Shown here piece by piece: positions 9,770 to 19,380 of a DNA stretch of 64,000 nt. A model generated the notes under the pieces. The model had not been told where the DNA came from. It saw nothing but the letters and a program-made list of their open reading frames with translations, and did not search any database. This DNA comes from Sphingomonas naphthae (GTDB taxonomy: Bacteria > Pseudomonadota > Alphaproteobacteria > Sphingomonadales > Sphingomonadaceae): contig NZ_CP117411.1 of the NCBI RefSeq assembly GCF_028607085.1, positions 3,424,501 to 3,488,500 on the forward strand. Direction: 5' to 3'. Position 1 is the first letter of the stretch; each line of letters begins with the position of its first letter. The translations under genes were made by a program, and so were the position numbers.

Positions 9770-10429
9770 TCAATGATGCGGCGGGACGACCGGGTTCGCC
9801 GTGAAATGCACGCGATTGGCCAGGATCACCGCCTGGGTGCGGCTGAACACATTGAGCTTGCTCAGGATCGCCGAGACGTGGGCCTTCACCGTCGTCATCG
9901 ACACGTCGAGATCATAAGCGATCTGCTTGTTGAGCTTGCCGACGACGACCAGCCCCAGCACGACCCTTTGCTGCGGGGTCAGGCTGTCGATGCGGCGGCG
10001 GATGTCGGCCTCTTCCTTGTCCTCGTCGTACAGCGCCTCGGCGAAGGGCGGCACGTAGATGTCGCCCGCCAGGATCAGCTTGAGCGCATCGACGATGGCG
10101 CCCCGGCGCAGCGATTTCGGCAGGAAGCCCGCCGCCCCCGCCGCCAGCGCGCCGCGCACCAGCCCGCGCTCCTCGGCGGCCGACACGATCACCACCGGCA
10201 CCGAGGGAAAACGCTCGCGCATGGCGGCCAGCCCGCCGAAGCCCGTCGTGCCCGGCATGTTGAGATCCAGAAGGACCAGATCGAAATCGCCCTCGCGCTC
10301 GACGATCTCGATCGCCTCGGCCAGCGACGACGCCTCGAATTGTTCGCAGCGATCGAACGCGACCGAAATCACGGTGCGCAGCCCGTCGCGCACCAAAGGA
10401 TGATCGTCGGCGATCAGCACCCGTTCCAC
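9770..10429 (-). CDS. Response regulator, LuxR/NarL family (ErbR/AgmR-like)
   Basis: 219 residues. A receiver domain (about 1-120) carries the acidic pair in IADDH, the phosphorylation site in LVLLDLNMPG, and the conserved Lys in FLPKSL. A LuxR helix-turn-helix (about 145-205) reads LTPQQRVVLGLVVVGKLNKQIAYDL. It belongs with regulators that control PQQ-dependent alcohol oxidation, and it directly follows the dehydrogenase gene on the same strand. A plausible partner is the hybrid kinase at 1-1947. The GTG start at 10429 follows GAGGGGG; a TTG at 10438 is the alternative. A weak, inverted copy of the island motif (CTAAAGTCCGGT) lies at 10459-10470. Confidence 0.88.
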   Translation of the reverse strand: MERVLIADDHPLVRDGLRTVISVAFDRCEQFEASSLAEAIEIVEREGDFDLVLLDLNMPGTTGFGGLAAMRERFPSVPVVIVSAAEERGLVRGALAAGAAGFLPKSLRRGAIVDALKLILAGDIYVPPFAEALYDEDKEEADIRRRIDSLTPQQRVVLGLVVVGKLNKQIAYDLDVSMTTVKAHVSAILSKLNVFSRTQAVILANRVHFTANPVVPPHH

Positions 10430-10554
10430 GTCACCCAACCCCCTCGTCCGCCCGAATTCTAAAGTCCGGTCCAGCACCGCCGAACCGCACCCTAGCGCGC
10501 CGCCGTCCAGGGGGGAACGGGGGACGATATGCGTCGCCCCCCGTGCCGCCACGC

Positions 10555-12303
10555 TCACGACTTCGGCAGCTTGAACACCCAGAGCGCGCCGCCCTGGTTG
10601 ATATGCTGCACCGCCTTGGCGACCTCGCCGCCCCACAGCGGCACCGCGCCACCCCAGCCCGACATCACCGCGACGAACTGCTCGCCATCCTGCTCCCAGG
10701 TGACGGGCGAGCCGACCACGCCCGATCCGGTCTGGAACTTCCACAATTCCTTGCCGGTCTTGGCATCGAACGCCTTCAGATAGCCTTCGGGCGTGCCGGT
10801 GAAGACGAGGTTGCCGGCGGTGGAGAGAACGCCGCCCCACAGCGGGGCTTTGTTCTTATATTCCCACATGATCTTGCCGGTGGCCGGATCGATCGCGCGC
10901 AGCGCGCCGATATAATCGTCGTACAGCGGCTTGATGGTGAAGCCGGCGCCCAGATAGGCCGCGCCCTTCTTGTAGGCGATCGGCTCGTTCCAGATGTCCA
11001 TGCCCCATTCGTTGGCGGGCACGTAGAAATAGCCGGTCTGCTGGCTGTAGGCCATCGGCATCCAGTTCTTGGCGCCCAGGAAGGCCGGGGCCGAGAAGAC
11101 GGTCGTGCCCTTTTCCGCGCTTGGCGCGCCGGGGCGGTTGGCGTCGATGAACTTCGGCTTGCCGGCCTTGTCGTAGCCGCTCGCCCAGGTGATCTTCGAC
11201 ACGAAGGGGTTGGCCGAGACGAACTTGCCGTTGGTGCGATCCAGCACGAAGAAATAGCCGTTGCGGTTCGCCTGCGCGCCCAGCTTCATCATCTTGCCGC
11301 CGACCTTCGCGTCGAAGGGGATGAATTCGTTGACGCCGTCGAAATCCCAGCCGTCGTGCGGGGTATATTGATAGTGCCATTTGATCTCGCCCGTGTCGGG
11401 ATCGATCGCGAGGGTGGACGAAGTGTAGAGATTGTCGCCGGGGCGCAGGTGGCTGTTCCACGGCGCGGGGTTGCCGGTGCCGAAGAAGAGCAGATTGGTA
11501 TCGGGATCGTAGGTGCCGCCCAGCCACGGCGCGCCGCCGCCGGTCTTGTACTGGTCGCCCTGCCATGAAGCGTTGGTCTTGCCCGTGACGGTTGAATCCT
11601 TGCCGTTCAGCTGGCCCATGTTGCCTTCGATCGTGGGCCGCGACCAGACGAGGTCGCCGGTGTTCACGTCGCGCGCCTCGACCCGGCCGATGATGCCGAA
11701 TTCGCCGCCCGAGTTACCGTAGATGATCTTGTCCTTCACGATCATCGGGGCTGCGGTCATCGAATAGCCGGCCTCGAAATCGGCGGCCTTCTTGTTCCAC
11801 ACGACCTTGCCGGTCAGGCGGTTGAGCGCGATCAGATGCGCGTCGAGCGTGGCGAAGATGATCTTGTCGCCATAGATGGCGGCGCCGCGGTTCACCACGT
11901 CGCAGCAGGGCATGATGCCGTCGGGCAGGCGGGCGTTATATTCCCACTTTTCCTCGCCGGTCTTGGCGTCGAAGGCGTAGAGGCGGCTGTAGGAGCCGGT
12001 GACGTAGATCGTGCCGTCATAGACGATCGGCTGCGATTCCTGGCCGCGCATCTTCTCGCCGCCCAGCGACGCGGCGAAGGCCGGCACCAGCTTGCCGACG
12101 TTGGAGGCGTCGATCCTGGTCAGCGGGCTGAAACGCTGCGCGCGCGGGCCCATGCCATAGGTCAATACGTCGCCCGGCGTGGCCTCGTCGGCGATCAGGT
12201 CGGCCTGCGTCGGCCCGGCCTTCTGGCCGGCGGCGGTGCCCGGCCCGGCGGTGGCGAGCGTGATCGCCACCAGGCTGACGGTAAGCCCGGAAAGTGCCTT
12301 CAT
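10555..12303 (-). CDS. PQQ-dependent alcohol dehydrogenase, lanthanide-type active site
   Basis: 582 residues with a signal peptide (about 1-25) and an eight-bladed quinoprotein propeller containing several W-docking repeats. The vicinal disulfide is Cys133-Cys134 (MPCCD). The metal and PQQ residues Glu201 and Asn278 are in place. The catalytic motif is GWDFDG, giving the catalytic Asp320 and a second acid, Asp322, two residues later. In calcium enzymes (MxaF, ExaA) that second position is Ala, Ser or Thr. In XoxF and PedH it is Asp and binds a lanthanide. The enzyme oxidises a primary alcohol to aldehyde in the periplasm and passes electrons to cytochrome c. Overall the sequence looks closer to ExaA/PedH-type enzymes than to methanol dehydrogenases, but this cannot be settled by eye. 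GAGGGG precedes the ATG. Confidence 0.95.
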   Translation of the reverse strand: MKALSGLTVSLVAITLATAGPGTAAGQKAGPTQADLIADEATPGDVLTYGMGPRAQRFSPLTRIDASNVGKLVPAFAASLGGEKMRGQESQPIVYDGTIYVTGSYSRLYAFDAKTGEEKWEYNARLPDGIMPCCDVVNRGAAIYGDKIIFATLDAHLIALNRLTGKVVWNKKAADFEAGYSMTAAPMIVKDKIIYGNSGGEFGIIGRVEARDVNTGDLVWSRPTIEGNMGQLNGKDSTVTGKTNASWQGDQYKTGGGAPWLGGTYDPDTNLLFFGTGNPAPWNSHLRPGDNLYTSSTLAIDPDTGEIKWHYQYTPHDGWDFDGVNEFIPFDAKVGGKMMKLGAQANRNGYFFVLDRTNGKFVSANPFVSKITWASGYDKAGKPKFIDANRPGAPSAEKGTTVFSAPAFLGAKNWMPMAYSQQTGYFYVPANEWGMDIWNEPIAYKKGAAYLGAGFTIKPLYDDYIGALRAIDPATGKIMWEYKNKAPLWGGVLSTAGNLVFTGTPEGYLKAFDAKTGKELWKFQTGSGVVGSPVTWEQDGEQFVAVMSGWGGAVPLWGGEVAKAVQHINQGGALWVFKLPKS

Positions 12304-12386
12304 GTGAATCCCCTCTCACATCATTCGCCGGGACATGCGGATCGCGGCGTGGATCGGAACGGTGGGCCTTGCCTCCGGGGGCGACA

Positions 12387-12398
12387 ATTGGACCTTGG
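12387..12398 (-). promoter_or_regulatory. Shared upstream motif (alcohol dehydrogenase gene)
   Basis: The gene strand reads CCAAGGTCCAAT, 84 bp upstream of the dehydrogenase start. The same 12 bases occur upstream of the SoxYZ-like gene, and one- or two-base variants occur upstream of the cytochrome c and porin genes. It contains a direct repeat of CCAA with a three-base spacer. Confidence 0.6.
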
Positions 12399-12425
12399 GA
12401 GGATTGGTGGTGTGGTGACGCGCGC

Positions 12426-13271
12426 TCAGCGCAGCAAAGGTGCACGCGGGACGACGTGGTAGCGGGCGAAAATGGCGTCCAGTTCGCCGCTCTTCTGCAT
12501 GTCGGCCAGCAGGGTCTCGATCTCGTCGCCCAGGTCGCGGCTGTCGTCCTTTACGGCGACGGCGACGTTCCAGCCGGGGCTGGAAATGGCGGGCAACGGC
12601 CCCTTGCGCAGCACCGCCTTGCCGGGCGCCTCGCCGAGGCCATTCTCGACCTGCGCGCGCGTCGCGACCGCCATGGCGGCCTTGCCGGCGGAGACCGCCG
12701 CCACCGCCTCGGCGCCGGTCGGCACATGCGTCACGTCGCCGCGCAGCACGCCGCCGAAGCTGCCCGACAGATAGAAATCCGGCACGCTGTCCAGCTCGGC
12801 GTAGATCGTCTTGCCCTTGAACTGGGGCGGCGGCGCCTCGCAATCGGCCTGATCCGGATCGCACACCATCGCGAAGGCCTCGCGATAATAAGGCGCGACG
12901 ATCGCCACCCGATCGTTGCGCAGCGCCAAAGTGCGATCGGCGGGCACGTGCATCATCACGTCGGCGGGCGCCTGCCCGATCAGGGTGCCGCGCCACACCA
13001 TGTTGCGCAGATCGCCATCGACATCCTCGTCGGCGAGGAAATCGACCATATCGGTCTTCACGCCCAGTTTCGCCGCCAATGCGTTGGCGATATCGACGTC
13101 GATGCCGACGAGCCTGCCGTCCTTGCGGTACGCCCAGGGCGCGAAATCCTTGTAGACCGCGACCCGCAGGAAGCCGGTCTTTTTCACCTTGTCGAGCGGC
13201 GCGGCGGCGGCGGGCGCGGCGCCCGCCAGCAGCAGCGCCGCCATCACGCCGCCCGAAATGCTGCGCAGCAT
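12426..13271 (-). CDS. Quinoprotein dehydrogenase-associated periplasmic binding protein (MoxJ/XoxJ-like)
   Basis: 281 residues with a signal peptide (about 1-24, AAAA cut region) and the fold of family 3 solute-binding proteins: LRVAVYKDFAPWAYRKDGRLVGIDVDIANALA is typical of the N-lobe. Such proteins occur beside PQQ alcohol dehydrogenases (MxaJ, XoxJ) without transporter genes, as here. XoxJ is thought to help mature or activate the dehydrogenase rather than to transport a solute. The gene lies between the cytochrome c gene (stop nine bases upstream of this ATG) and the dehydrogenase. AGGAG is present but 11 bases from the ATG. Confidence 0.88.
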   Translation of the reverse strand: MLRSISGGVMAALLLAGAAPAAAAPLDKVKKTGFLRVAVYKDFAPWAYRKDGRLVGIDVDIANALAAKLGVKTDMVDFLADEDVDGDLRNMVWRGTLIGQAPADVMMHVPADRTLALRNDRVAIVAPYYREAFAMVCDPDQADCEAPPPQFKGKTIYAELDSVPDFYLSGSFGGVLRGDVTHVPTGAEAVAAVSAGKAAMAVATRAQVENGLGEAPGKAVLRKGPLPAISSPGWNVAVAVKDDSRDLGDEIETLLADMQKSGELDAIFARYHVVPRAPLLR

Positions 13272-13279
13272 GAAGCCGA

Positions 13280-13711
13280 TCACTCCTGGTGGACGGTATC
13301 GAGATACGAGCGGATCGCCCAGCCCGTCTCCTGCCCGAGCACCGGGCCGAACGGCGGCATGAACACCTTGCCGTCGCGCGCCGAGCCATGCTGGTATCGG
13401 CCGATGAACCATTCGTCGCCCGCCTCGCCGGCGTCGAGATAGCGCAGGTCGGGGGCGATGCCGCCGGAGATCACCTCCAGCCCATGGCAGCGCGCGCAAT
13501 TCTGGCCATAGGCCGACATGCCGATCTTGATCGCGACCGGATCGCCCCGATAGGGATTGACCGTGAGCCAGGTGTCGCCGAGCGGCTTGAGGCCCGTCGT
13601 GTCCACCTTCTGCGGCGTCACCGATCCATGGCCGAGCACGCGGGTCGAGACCGACCCGATCGTCAGGGTGATGGCGGCCGCCAGTGCGAACCGGGCGATC
13701 TTGCTGGTCAT
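13280..13711 (-). CDS. Periplasmic c-type cytochrome (c550/PedF-like)
   Basis: 143 residues, with a signal peptide (about 1-27) and one haem-binding motif, CARCH (Cys72, Cys75, His76). A candidate axial Met lies in VFMPPFGP. Its place, directly upstream of the XoxJ-like and dehydrogenase genes on the same strand, fits the primary electron acceptor of the quinoprotein, as ExaB/PedF does in pseudomonads. ATG at 13711 follows AGGACAAGGC. A copy of the shared motif lies 87 bp upstream. The three genes (cytochrome, binding protein, dehydrogenase) probably form one operon, with a second promoter before the dehydrogenase. Confidence 0.9.
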   Translation of the reverse strand: MTSKIARFALAAAITLTIGSVSTRVLGHGSVTPQKVDTTGLKPLGDTWLTVNPYRGDPVAIKIGMSAYGQNCARCHGLEVISGGIAPDLRYLDAGEAGDEWFIGRYQHGSARDGKVFMPPFGPVLGQETGWAIRSYLDTVHQE

Positions 13712-13797
13712 GCCTTGTCCTGCTCCCAAAACACGGGGGACGCTGGAAAATGCGTCCTTTGTCAGCCGGTATGTCGGCGGAGCGCGGGCGCGAGGCC

Positions 13798-13809
13798 ATT
13801 GAACTTTGG
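13798..13809 (-). promoter_or_regulatory. Shared upstream motif (cytochrome c gene)
   Basis: The minus strand reads CCAAAGTTCAAT, 87 bp upstream of the cytochrome c start and 40 bp from the divergent beta-propeller gene. It has the same orientation to the minus-strand gene as the copies at the dehydrogenase and SoxYZ-like genes. It could serve both divergent genes. Confidence 0.55.
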
Positions 13810-13849
13810 TACAGCGGGGACTGGCCGGGCAGGCGCGTTACAAGGCCTC

Positions 13850-14818
13850 ATGAAAAAGATGATGAGGATGCCCGTCGCCGCGCTCGCCCTGCTGCTCGCT
13901 GGAGCCGCATCGGCCGAGACGCTCTATGTCTCCAACGAGAAAGGGGCGACCGTCACCCTGATCGACGGCGCCACCGCCAAGCCGATCGGCAGCTGGCCGG
14001 TCGGCAAGCGGCCGCGCGGCATCGCGCTGTCGGCGGACGGCAAGACTTTGTTCGTCTGCGCCAGCGACGACAACACCGTCCAGATGATCGACACCGCGAC
14101 CGGCAGGATCCTGGCCGATCTGCCCTCCGGCGACGACCCCGAGCAATTCGCTCTGTCGCGCGACGGCAAGCAACTGTTCGCCGCCAACGAGCGGCAGAAT
14201 ATCGTCACCGCCATCGATATCGCCAAGCGCACCGTGACCTTCCAGACGCCGACCGGCGAGGAGCCCGAGGGCATGGCGACCAGCCCCGACGGCCGCTGGG
14301 TGGTAGCCACGTCGGAGAGCGAAAATAGCGTCCACTGGATCGATATCGCGAGCGGGCAGGAGAAGGCCGTCACCACTGTCGGCCTGCGCCCGCGCCACGC
14401 CGAATTCACCCCCGACGGCAAGGCCCTGTGGGTCAGTTCCGAGATCGAGGGGATCATCCAGATCATCGATCCCGCAACGCAGAAGATCGTCAAGCGCATC
14501 CCGCTCGCGATCGAGGGTGTGCCCTCCGAAAGCATATTGCCCGATGGCATCCGCTTCACGCCCGACGGCAGGCAGGCCGTCGTGGCGCTCGGCCGCGCCA
14601 ACCATGTCGCGATCGTCGATGTCGCGAGCGCCACGCCGATCCGCTACATTCCGGTCGGCCGCCGCGTCTGGCATGTCGGCATCAGCCCCGATGGCACGCG
14701 CGCCTATTCCGCCAACGGCCTCAGCGACACACTCTCGATCATCGACCTGAAAAGCATGGCCGTCACCGCGACGGTGCCGGCCGGCCGGGCGCCATGGGGC
14801 ATAGCGGTCGGCCGCTGA
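13850..14818 (+). CDS. PQQ-dependent catabolism-associated beta-propeller protein
   Basis: 322 residues: a signal peptide (about 1-22, ASA cut) followed by about seven YVTN-type repeats. Examples are LYVSNEKGATVTLIDGATA, LFVCASDDNTVQMIDTATG and RAYSANGLSDTLSIIDLKS. It is a secreted seven-bladed propeller of the kind tied to PQQ-dependent alcohol oxidation loci. The exact role is not known; binding a partner protein or protecting the cofactor would be guesses. It is transcribed divergently from cytochrome c and is followed by the porin gene. The ATG has only a weak AAGG upstream. Confidence 0.88.
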   Translation: MKKMMRMPVAALALLLAGAASAETLYVSNEKGATVTLIDGATAKPIGSWPVGKRPRGIALSADGKTLFVCASDDNTVQMIDTATGRILADLPSGDDPEQFALSRDGKQLFAANERQNIVTAIDIAKRTVTFQTPTGEEPEGMATSPDGRWVVATSESENSVHWIDIASGQEKAVTTVGLRPRHAEFTPDGKALWVSSEIEGIIQIIDPATQKIVKRIPLAIEGVPSESILPDGIRFTPDGRQAVVALGRANHVAIVDVASATPIRYIPVGRRVWHVGISPDGTRAYSANGLSDTLSIIDLKSMAVTATVPAGRAPWGIAVGR

Positions 14819-14826
14819 GCCTGACC

Positions 14827-14838
14827 CCAAAGTCCAAT
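14827..14838 (+). promoter_or_regulatory. Shared upstream motif (porin gene)
   Basis: The plus strand reads CCAAAGTCCAAT, 73 bp upstream of the porin start and in the same orientation to the gene as the other copies. It lies eight bases past the beta-propeller stop, so the porin probably has its own promoter. Confidence 0.55.
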
Positions 14839-14910
14839 TTCGCGAAAACCCGAACGGCCGCAGCCTTCCCCCCACGGGGCGCACGACGCCCCGAACAGAG
14901 GGAGAGAATC

Positions 14911-16311
14911 ATGAGGGGTAAGCACAAGCGGCTGTTCGCCGCCACGGCGGGGCTGTGCCTGTTGGCCAACGCCGCACCGGCGTTCGCGGACACGACCGAC
15001 GACCTGCTGCTGCGGCTGAAGGAGAAGGGCATTCTGACCGAGCAGGAATATCAGGCGCTGCTTACCCGCCGCCAGCAGGAGGCATCCGCCGTCGTCACGA
15101 CCGGCACGGCCCCGGCGCCGCAGCAGGCCGCCGCCCAGGCGCTCGACGACAAACGCTCCGTGCGCATGACGGAAAGCGGCGTCGGCTTCGAGATGGGCGG
15201 CGTGCAGCTGAAATTCTCCGGCTCGGTCAACGGCTTCTATGTCCATGACAATGGCGACAGCCCGACCGCCAACCATGTCGTCGCCGGCGGCCTCGCCACG
15301 GTCGGCCCCAAGAGCTCCTCGGTGCGCAACGGCCTTTTGCCGGGCTTCCTCAAAGTGGACGTGACCACCAACCAGGGCGGCTGGGACGTCGGTGCGCATT
15401 TCGGCATGTATCCCGGCATCGACAGCGTGACGGGCGCGGGCGGCGCCAATTCGGGCGGCGCGCCGCAGGCGCTGGCCACCGCCGGCATCGATTTCCGCCA
15501 GACCTACCTCACCTTCGGCAAGCCGAATTTCGGCGAGGTGAAGATCGGCCGCGACATCGGCCTGTTCGCGTCAGAGGCGATCCTGAACGACATCACCCTG
15601 CTCAGCGTCGGCACGGCGGCGGGCAATGCCGCGCCGTCGAACACGTCGCTCGGCCGCATCGGCCTCGGCTATATCTACACCGATTTCCAGCCGCAGATGA
15701 CCTATACCACGCCCAAGTTCGGCGGCCTCCAGGCCTCGATCGGCCTGTTCCAGCCGCTCGTCACGATCGGCAATAACGAGGTCAACAAGAATCCCGGCTT
15801 CCAGGGCAAGGTCACCTACGACTTCACCGCCGGCAAGGTGGGCGGCCATCTCTGGCTGTCGGGTATCACGCAGAAGCATGACGGCGTGGGCGCCTTCCCC
15901 AGCTACACCGGCCGCGCGGTGGACGGCGGCGCGAAGCTGACCTTCGGCCCGGCCTCGCTGCTCGGCTATTATTACACCGGCAAGGGCATCGGCACGACGG
16001 GCCTGTTCATCCTGTCCACCGCCGCCAACGGCCGCAGCCGCAAGAGCGACGGCTTCTACACGCAGGGCACGCTCACCTTCGGTAAGCTCACCGCCGGCGT
16101 CAGCTATGGCGAGAGCCGGCTCGATCTGGCGCCCGGCGAGGTCAACCCGATCCTGGTGGACGTCAACAGCAGCTGGGTCGGCCAGCTTCGCTACGGCCTG
16201 ACCCCGTGGGTCACGCTGGTCAGCGAATATGTCCGCACCAAATCCGAAGCGCACGGGATCAACGAGGCGAAGTCCAACGCGCTGGCGGCGGGCGCCATCC
16301 TGTTCTTCTGA
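14911..16311 (+). CDS. Outer-membrane porin
   Basis: 466 residues. A signal peptide (about 1-27, AFA cut) is followed by a short helical segment with [17 protein letters not shown], seen in many alphaproteobacterial porins. The rest is a beta-strand-rich domain ([36 protein letters not shown]) ending in the terminal aromatic FF expected of an outer-membrane barrel. It probably lets the alcohol substrate or lanthanide/calcium chelates into the periplasm; that is inference from its place in the island. GAGGGAGAG precedes the ATG. A GC hairpin separates it from acs. Confidence 0.87.
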   Translation: MRGKHKRLFAATAGLCLLANAAPAFADTTDDLLLRLKEKGILTEQEYQALLTRRQQEASAVVTTGTAPAPQQAAAQALDDKRSVRMTESGVGFEMGGVQLKFSGSVNGFYVHDNGDSPTANHVVAGGLATVGPKSSSVRNGLLPGFLKVDVTTNQGGWDVGAHFGMYPGIDSVTGAGGANSGGAPQALATAGIDFRQTYLTFGKPNFGEVKIGRDIGLFASEAILNDITLLSVGTAAGNAAPSNTSLGRIGLGYIYTDFQPQMTYTTPKFGGLQASIGLFQPLVTIGNNEVNKNPGFQGKVTYDFTAGKVGGHLWLSGITQKHDGVGAFPSYTGRAVDGGAKLTFGPASLLGYYYTGKGIGTTGLFILSTAANGRSRKSDGFYTQGTLTFGKLTAGVSYGESRLDLAPGEVNPILVDVNSSWVGQLRYGLTPWVTLVSEYVRTKSEAHGINEAKSNALAAGAILFF

Positions 16312-16331
16312 ACGGGGCGGGAGAAGACGGG

Positions 16332-16358
16332 GGGCGGCGCCGGCGTTCGGCGCCGCCC
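16332..16358 (+). terminator. GC hairpin between porin and acs
   Basis: A perfect 10-bp stem (GGGCGGCGCC with its complement) around a seven-base loop begins 20 bp past the porin stop. No T-run follows, so it may slow or partly stop transcription rather than end it. Confidence 0.5.
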
Positions 16359-16385
16359 TCGGCATGTAACGGGAAAGGGATCGCG

Positions 16386-18329
16386 ATGGGGGAAAACATG
16401 ATCGTGCCGGTGCCGGAAAGCTGGGCGGGCCAGGGGGCGGTGGACGCCGCGACCTATGCGGCGGATCATGCCCGTTCGATCGCCGACAGCGACGGCTTCT
16501 GGCGCGACCAGATCGGCCGGCTCGATTGGGTGAAGACCCCCACCCGCATGGACGAGAGCGATTTTTCGGAAAGCAATTTCCAGATCCGCTGGTTCGCCGA
16601 TGGCCGGATCAACGTCTCGGCGAACTGCCTCGACCGCCATCTGGCCGAACGGGGCGACGCGACCGCGATTATCTGGGAGCCGGATGATCCCACCGCCGCG
16701 CCCCGCCACATCAGCTATCGCGCGCTGCACGCGGAGGTCTGCCGCTTCGCCAACGTGCTGAAGGCGGCGGGCGCGCATCGCGGATCGCGGGTGACGCTCT
16801 ATCTGCCGATGATCCCGGAGGCGGCGGTGGCGATGCTGGCCTGCGCGCGGATCGGCGCGATCCATTCGATCGTGTTCGGCGGCTTCTCGCCCGACGCGCT
16901 CGCTGGCCGCATCCAGGATTGCGATTCGACCATCGTCGTCACCGCCGACGAGGGCCGGCGCGGCGGGAAGCGCGTGCCGCTCAAGGCCAATGTCGATGCG
17001 GCACTACCCCATTGTCCGTCGATCGAGACCGTCATCGTCGTGCCCGCCACCGGCGCCGACGTTCCCATGCGGGCCGGCCGCGACCTGCGCTACGACGCGG
17101 CGATCGCGGCCGCCTCGCCCGATTGCCCGCCCGAGGCGATGGACAGCGAGGATCCCCTGTTCCTGCTCTATACGTCGGGCTCGACCGGCAAGCCCAAGGG
17201 CGTCGTCCATTCCTCCGGCGGCTATCTGCTGTGGGCGGCGATGACCCACCAGCTCTGCTTCGATTACCGCCCCGGCGAGGTATTCTGGTGCGCGGCCGAC
17301 GTGGGCTGGGTCACCGGGCACAGCTATATCGTCTACGGCCCGCTGGCGAACGGCGCGACGACCCTGATGTACGAGGGCGTGCCCAACTGGCCGAGCGCGG
17401 CGCGCATCTGGCAGGTGGTCGAGCGCCACAGGGTCGCCACCCTCTTCACCGCGCCGACCGTGCTGCGATCGCTGATGAAGGAGGGCGACGATCTCGTCCT
17501 TTCGACCGATCGATCGAGTCTGCGCCTGCTCGGTTCTGTCGGCGAGCCGATCAACCCCGAGGCGTGGCGCTGGTATCATGCCGTGCCCGGCGAGGGCCGC
17601 TGCCCGATCATCGACATGTGGTGGCAGACCGAGACGGGCGCCGGCATGATCGCCCCGCTGCCGGGCGCGACCCCGCTCAAGCCCGGCTCGGCCACCTTCC
17701 CGCTGCCCGGCGTCGAACCGCGCCTGCTCGACGGCGAGGGCGCGGTGCTGGAGGGGGCGGCCGACGGCAATCTCGTCATCGCCCGCTCCTGGCCCGGCCA
17801 GATGCGGACGGTGTGGAACGATCACGACCGCTTCTTCCAGACCTATTTCACCACCTTCCCCGGCTATTACACCACCGGCGACGGGGCGCGGCGCGACGCC
17901 GACGGCTATTGGTGGATCACCGGCCGGGTCGATGACGTCATCAACGTCTCGGGCCACCGCATGGGCACCGCCGAGGTCGAAAGCGCGCTCGTGCTGCACC
18001 CCAAGGTCGCCGAGGCGGCAGTGGTGGGGATGCCGCACGAACTGAAGGGGCAGGGCATCTACGCCTATGTCACCCTCAACGCCGGCGACGAGGCCGACGA
18101 GGCGTTGCGCCGCGAACTGGTGCAATGGGTCCGCCGCGAAATCGGCCCGATCGCCACGCCCGACGCGGTGCAATTCGCCCCCGGCCTGCCCAAGACCCGG
18201 TCGGGCAAGATCATGCGCCGCATCCTGCGCAAGATCGCGGAAGGCGAGATCGGCGCGCTGGGGGATATTTCCACGCTCGCCGATCCGGCGGTGGTGGACG
18301 ATCTGGTGGCGAACCGGGTGATGGCCTGA
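16386..18329 (+). CDS. acs: Acetyl-CoA synthetase (AMP-forming)
   Basis: 647 residues, normal for Acs. It has the P-loop-like motif [15 protein letters not shown], the acetate-pocket region [11 protein letters not shown], the A8 hinge segment [14 protein letters not shown], and the C-terminal [11 protein letters not shown], whose Lys is the usual acetylation site. It activates acetate (or a related short acid) to acyl-CoA, which completes the alcohol-aldehyde-acid-CoA route encoded here. AAGGGA precedes the ATG. It is the same strand as the porin and may be partly co-transcribed. A propionyl-CoA synthetase activity cannot be excluded by eye. Confidence 0.93.
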   Translation: MGENMIVPVPESWAGQGAVDAATYAADHARSIADSDGFWRDQIGRLDWVKTPTRMDESDFSESNFQIRWFADGRINVSANCLDRHLAERGDATAIIWEPDDPTAAPRHISYRALHAEVCRFANVLKAAGAHRGSRVTLYLPMIPEAAVAMLACARIGAIHSIVFGGFSPDALAGRIQDCDSTIVVTADEGRRGGKRVPLKANVDAALPHCPSIETVIVVPATGADVPMRAGRDLRYDAAIAAASPDCPPEAMDSEDPLFLLYTSGSTGKPKGVVHSSGGYLLWAAMTHQLCFDYRPGEVFWCAADVGWVTGHSYIVYGPLANGATTLMYEGVPNWPSAARIWQVVERHRVATLFTAPTVLRSLMKEGDDLVLSTDRSSLRLLGSVGEPINPEAWRWYHAVPGEGRCPIIDMWWQTETGAGMIAPLPGATPLKPGSATFPLPGVEPRLLDGEGAVLEGAADGNLVIARSWPGQMRTVWNDHDRFFQTYFTTFPGYYTTGDGARRDADGYWWITGRVDDVINVSGHRMGTAEVESALVLHPKVAEAAVVGMPHELKGQGIYAYVTLNAGDEADEALRRELVQWVRREIGPIATPDAVQFAPGLPKTRSGKIMRRILRKIAEGEIGALGDISTLADPAVVDDLVANRVMA

Positions 18330-18341
18330 CCCTCAAACACC

Positions 18342-18419
18342 GTGCTCCTGCGCACGCAGGAGCCCAGGGCGGCAAGCGATGCGCTTCGTAACCCTGGGCT
18401 CCTGCCTGCGCAGGAGCAC
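18342..18419. repeat. Palindromic intergenic repeat, family B (copy 1)
   Basis: A 78-bp element running from GTGCTCCTGCGCACGCAGGA to CTGCGCAGGAGCAC, with nested hairpins in each half and the pair CCCAGGG/CCCTGGG. Copies of exactly 78 bp lie at 42442-42519 and 53893-53970. It sits between the convergent acs and metallohydrolase genes. Confidence 0.88.
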
Positions 18420-18423
18420 CGGC

Positions 18424-19380
18424 CTAATTTTTCTCATCCACCCGCGGCAGCAATTTCGCCTCCAGCCCCGGATAGAGATGCGACGCCGACCGCCGCACCT
18501 CGTACCTCGCCGCCGCGATCCCCGAAAATCGCGCCGGAATATCCATCTCCCCCGCCTCGACCATGTCGAGCCCGGAGGCCACCGCCTGTGTCATCGCCCC
18601 CTCCAGCCAGTCGATCCAGTCGCGCGTCTGGTCGATCGCGGTGGCGGGCGTCGGGTCGAACGGGCCATGCCCCGGCACCACGGATTTATGCGGCAAAGCC
18701 TTCAGCGCATCGAGCGCGCCGCGCCATTTCGCGAGATCGGCGTGTGGCGTGGAGGGCGCGCGATCGTGGAACACCAGATCGCCCGCGATCAGTATTCCCG
18801 TGCGTTCGTCGAGGATCGCGAGGTCCGATCCGCTATGCCCGGCGAGCGAAATGCTGCGCAGTATTCGCCCCCCGAAATCCTCCATGCCATCACCGATGCG
18901 GCGGCCGGGGCGGGGCAATTCGGTGCCGCGCATCCAGTCCCCGAGCAGGCGATACATCCCATCCGAAAAGCCCGCGCCCTCGACCCCCATCTCGTCGATC
19001 GTGCCGCCCGTGGCGGCGACGATTCCCGGATCGAACGCCGCGATCCCGAAACTGTGATCGGGGTGAAGATGCGTCGCATAGACCCGCACCACAGGCCCCT
19101 TGCCGAGCGCCTCGGCCACCGCCTTCAATTGCGTGCCGTAGCGCAGCGACGGGCCGGCATCGACCAGCACTGTACCCTTCGGCGTTGTGATGATCGTGAT
19201 GTTGGCGATCGCCCCGCCATTGGCCGCCTCGATCGGCGCATCGGCGCCGCGCACGATCCAGATGCCGTCGCCGATCGGCTCGGGCGTGATCGTATAGCTA
19301 TGCGTCGGGGCCGGCGCCGCGCCGATCAGCGGCAGCGCGCCCAGCCCGGCCAGCACCGCCCGTCGATCGACCCGCCTCAT
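18424..19380 (-). CDS. Quinoprotein-associated zinc metallohydrolase (metallo-beta-lactamase fold)
   Basis: 318 residues. The N-terminus has a Tat-like RR motif (DRRAVLAGLGALPLIG) followed by an Ala-rich cut region. The zinc-binding motif is HLHPDH (His104, His106, Asp108, His109), with later ligands in LAGHSGSD, LIAGDLVFH and PGHGPFD. It resembles the SoxH-like hydrolases found in quinoprotein relay loci with SoxYZ-like carriers. The ATG overlaps the stop of the SoxYZ-like gene (ATGA), so translation is likely coupled. The natural substrate is unknown; a thioester or persulfide on the carrier is a guess. Confidence 0.88.
   Translation of the reverse strand: MRRVDRRAVLAGLGALPLIGAAPAPTHSYTITPEPIGDGIWIVRGADAPIEAANGGAIANITIITTPKGTVLVDAGPSLRYGTQLKAVAEALGKGPVVRVYATHLHPDHSFGIAAFDPGIVAATGGTIDEMGVEGAGFSDGMYRLLGDWMRGTELPRPGRRIGDGMEDFGGRILRSISLAGHSGSDLAILDERTGILIAGDLVFHDRAPSTPHADLAKWRGALDALKALPHKSVVPGHGPFDPTPATAIDQTRDWIDWLEGAMTQAVASGLDMVEAGEMDIPARFSGIAAARYEVRRSASHLYPGLEAKLLPRVDEKN

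Noticed and set aside
7875-9773. 632-codon minus-strand frame across anmK and tyrS
   Set aside because: Both anmK and tyrS have full catalytic motifs in other frames; this one is a shadow.
18342-18419. Palindromic repeats as a CRISPR array
   Set aside because: Copies are single, far apart and palindromic, with no regular spacers and no cas genes.
18424-19380. The zinc hydrolase as an antibiotic-resistance beta-lactamase
   Set aside because: It overlaps the SoxYZ-like gene and belongs with the quinoprotein-associated hydrolases; the fold alone does not imply resistance.
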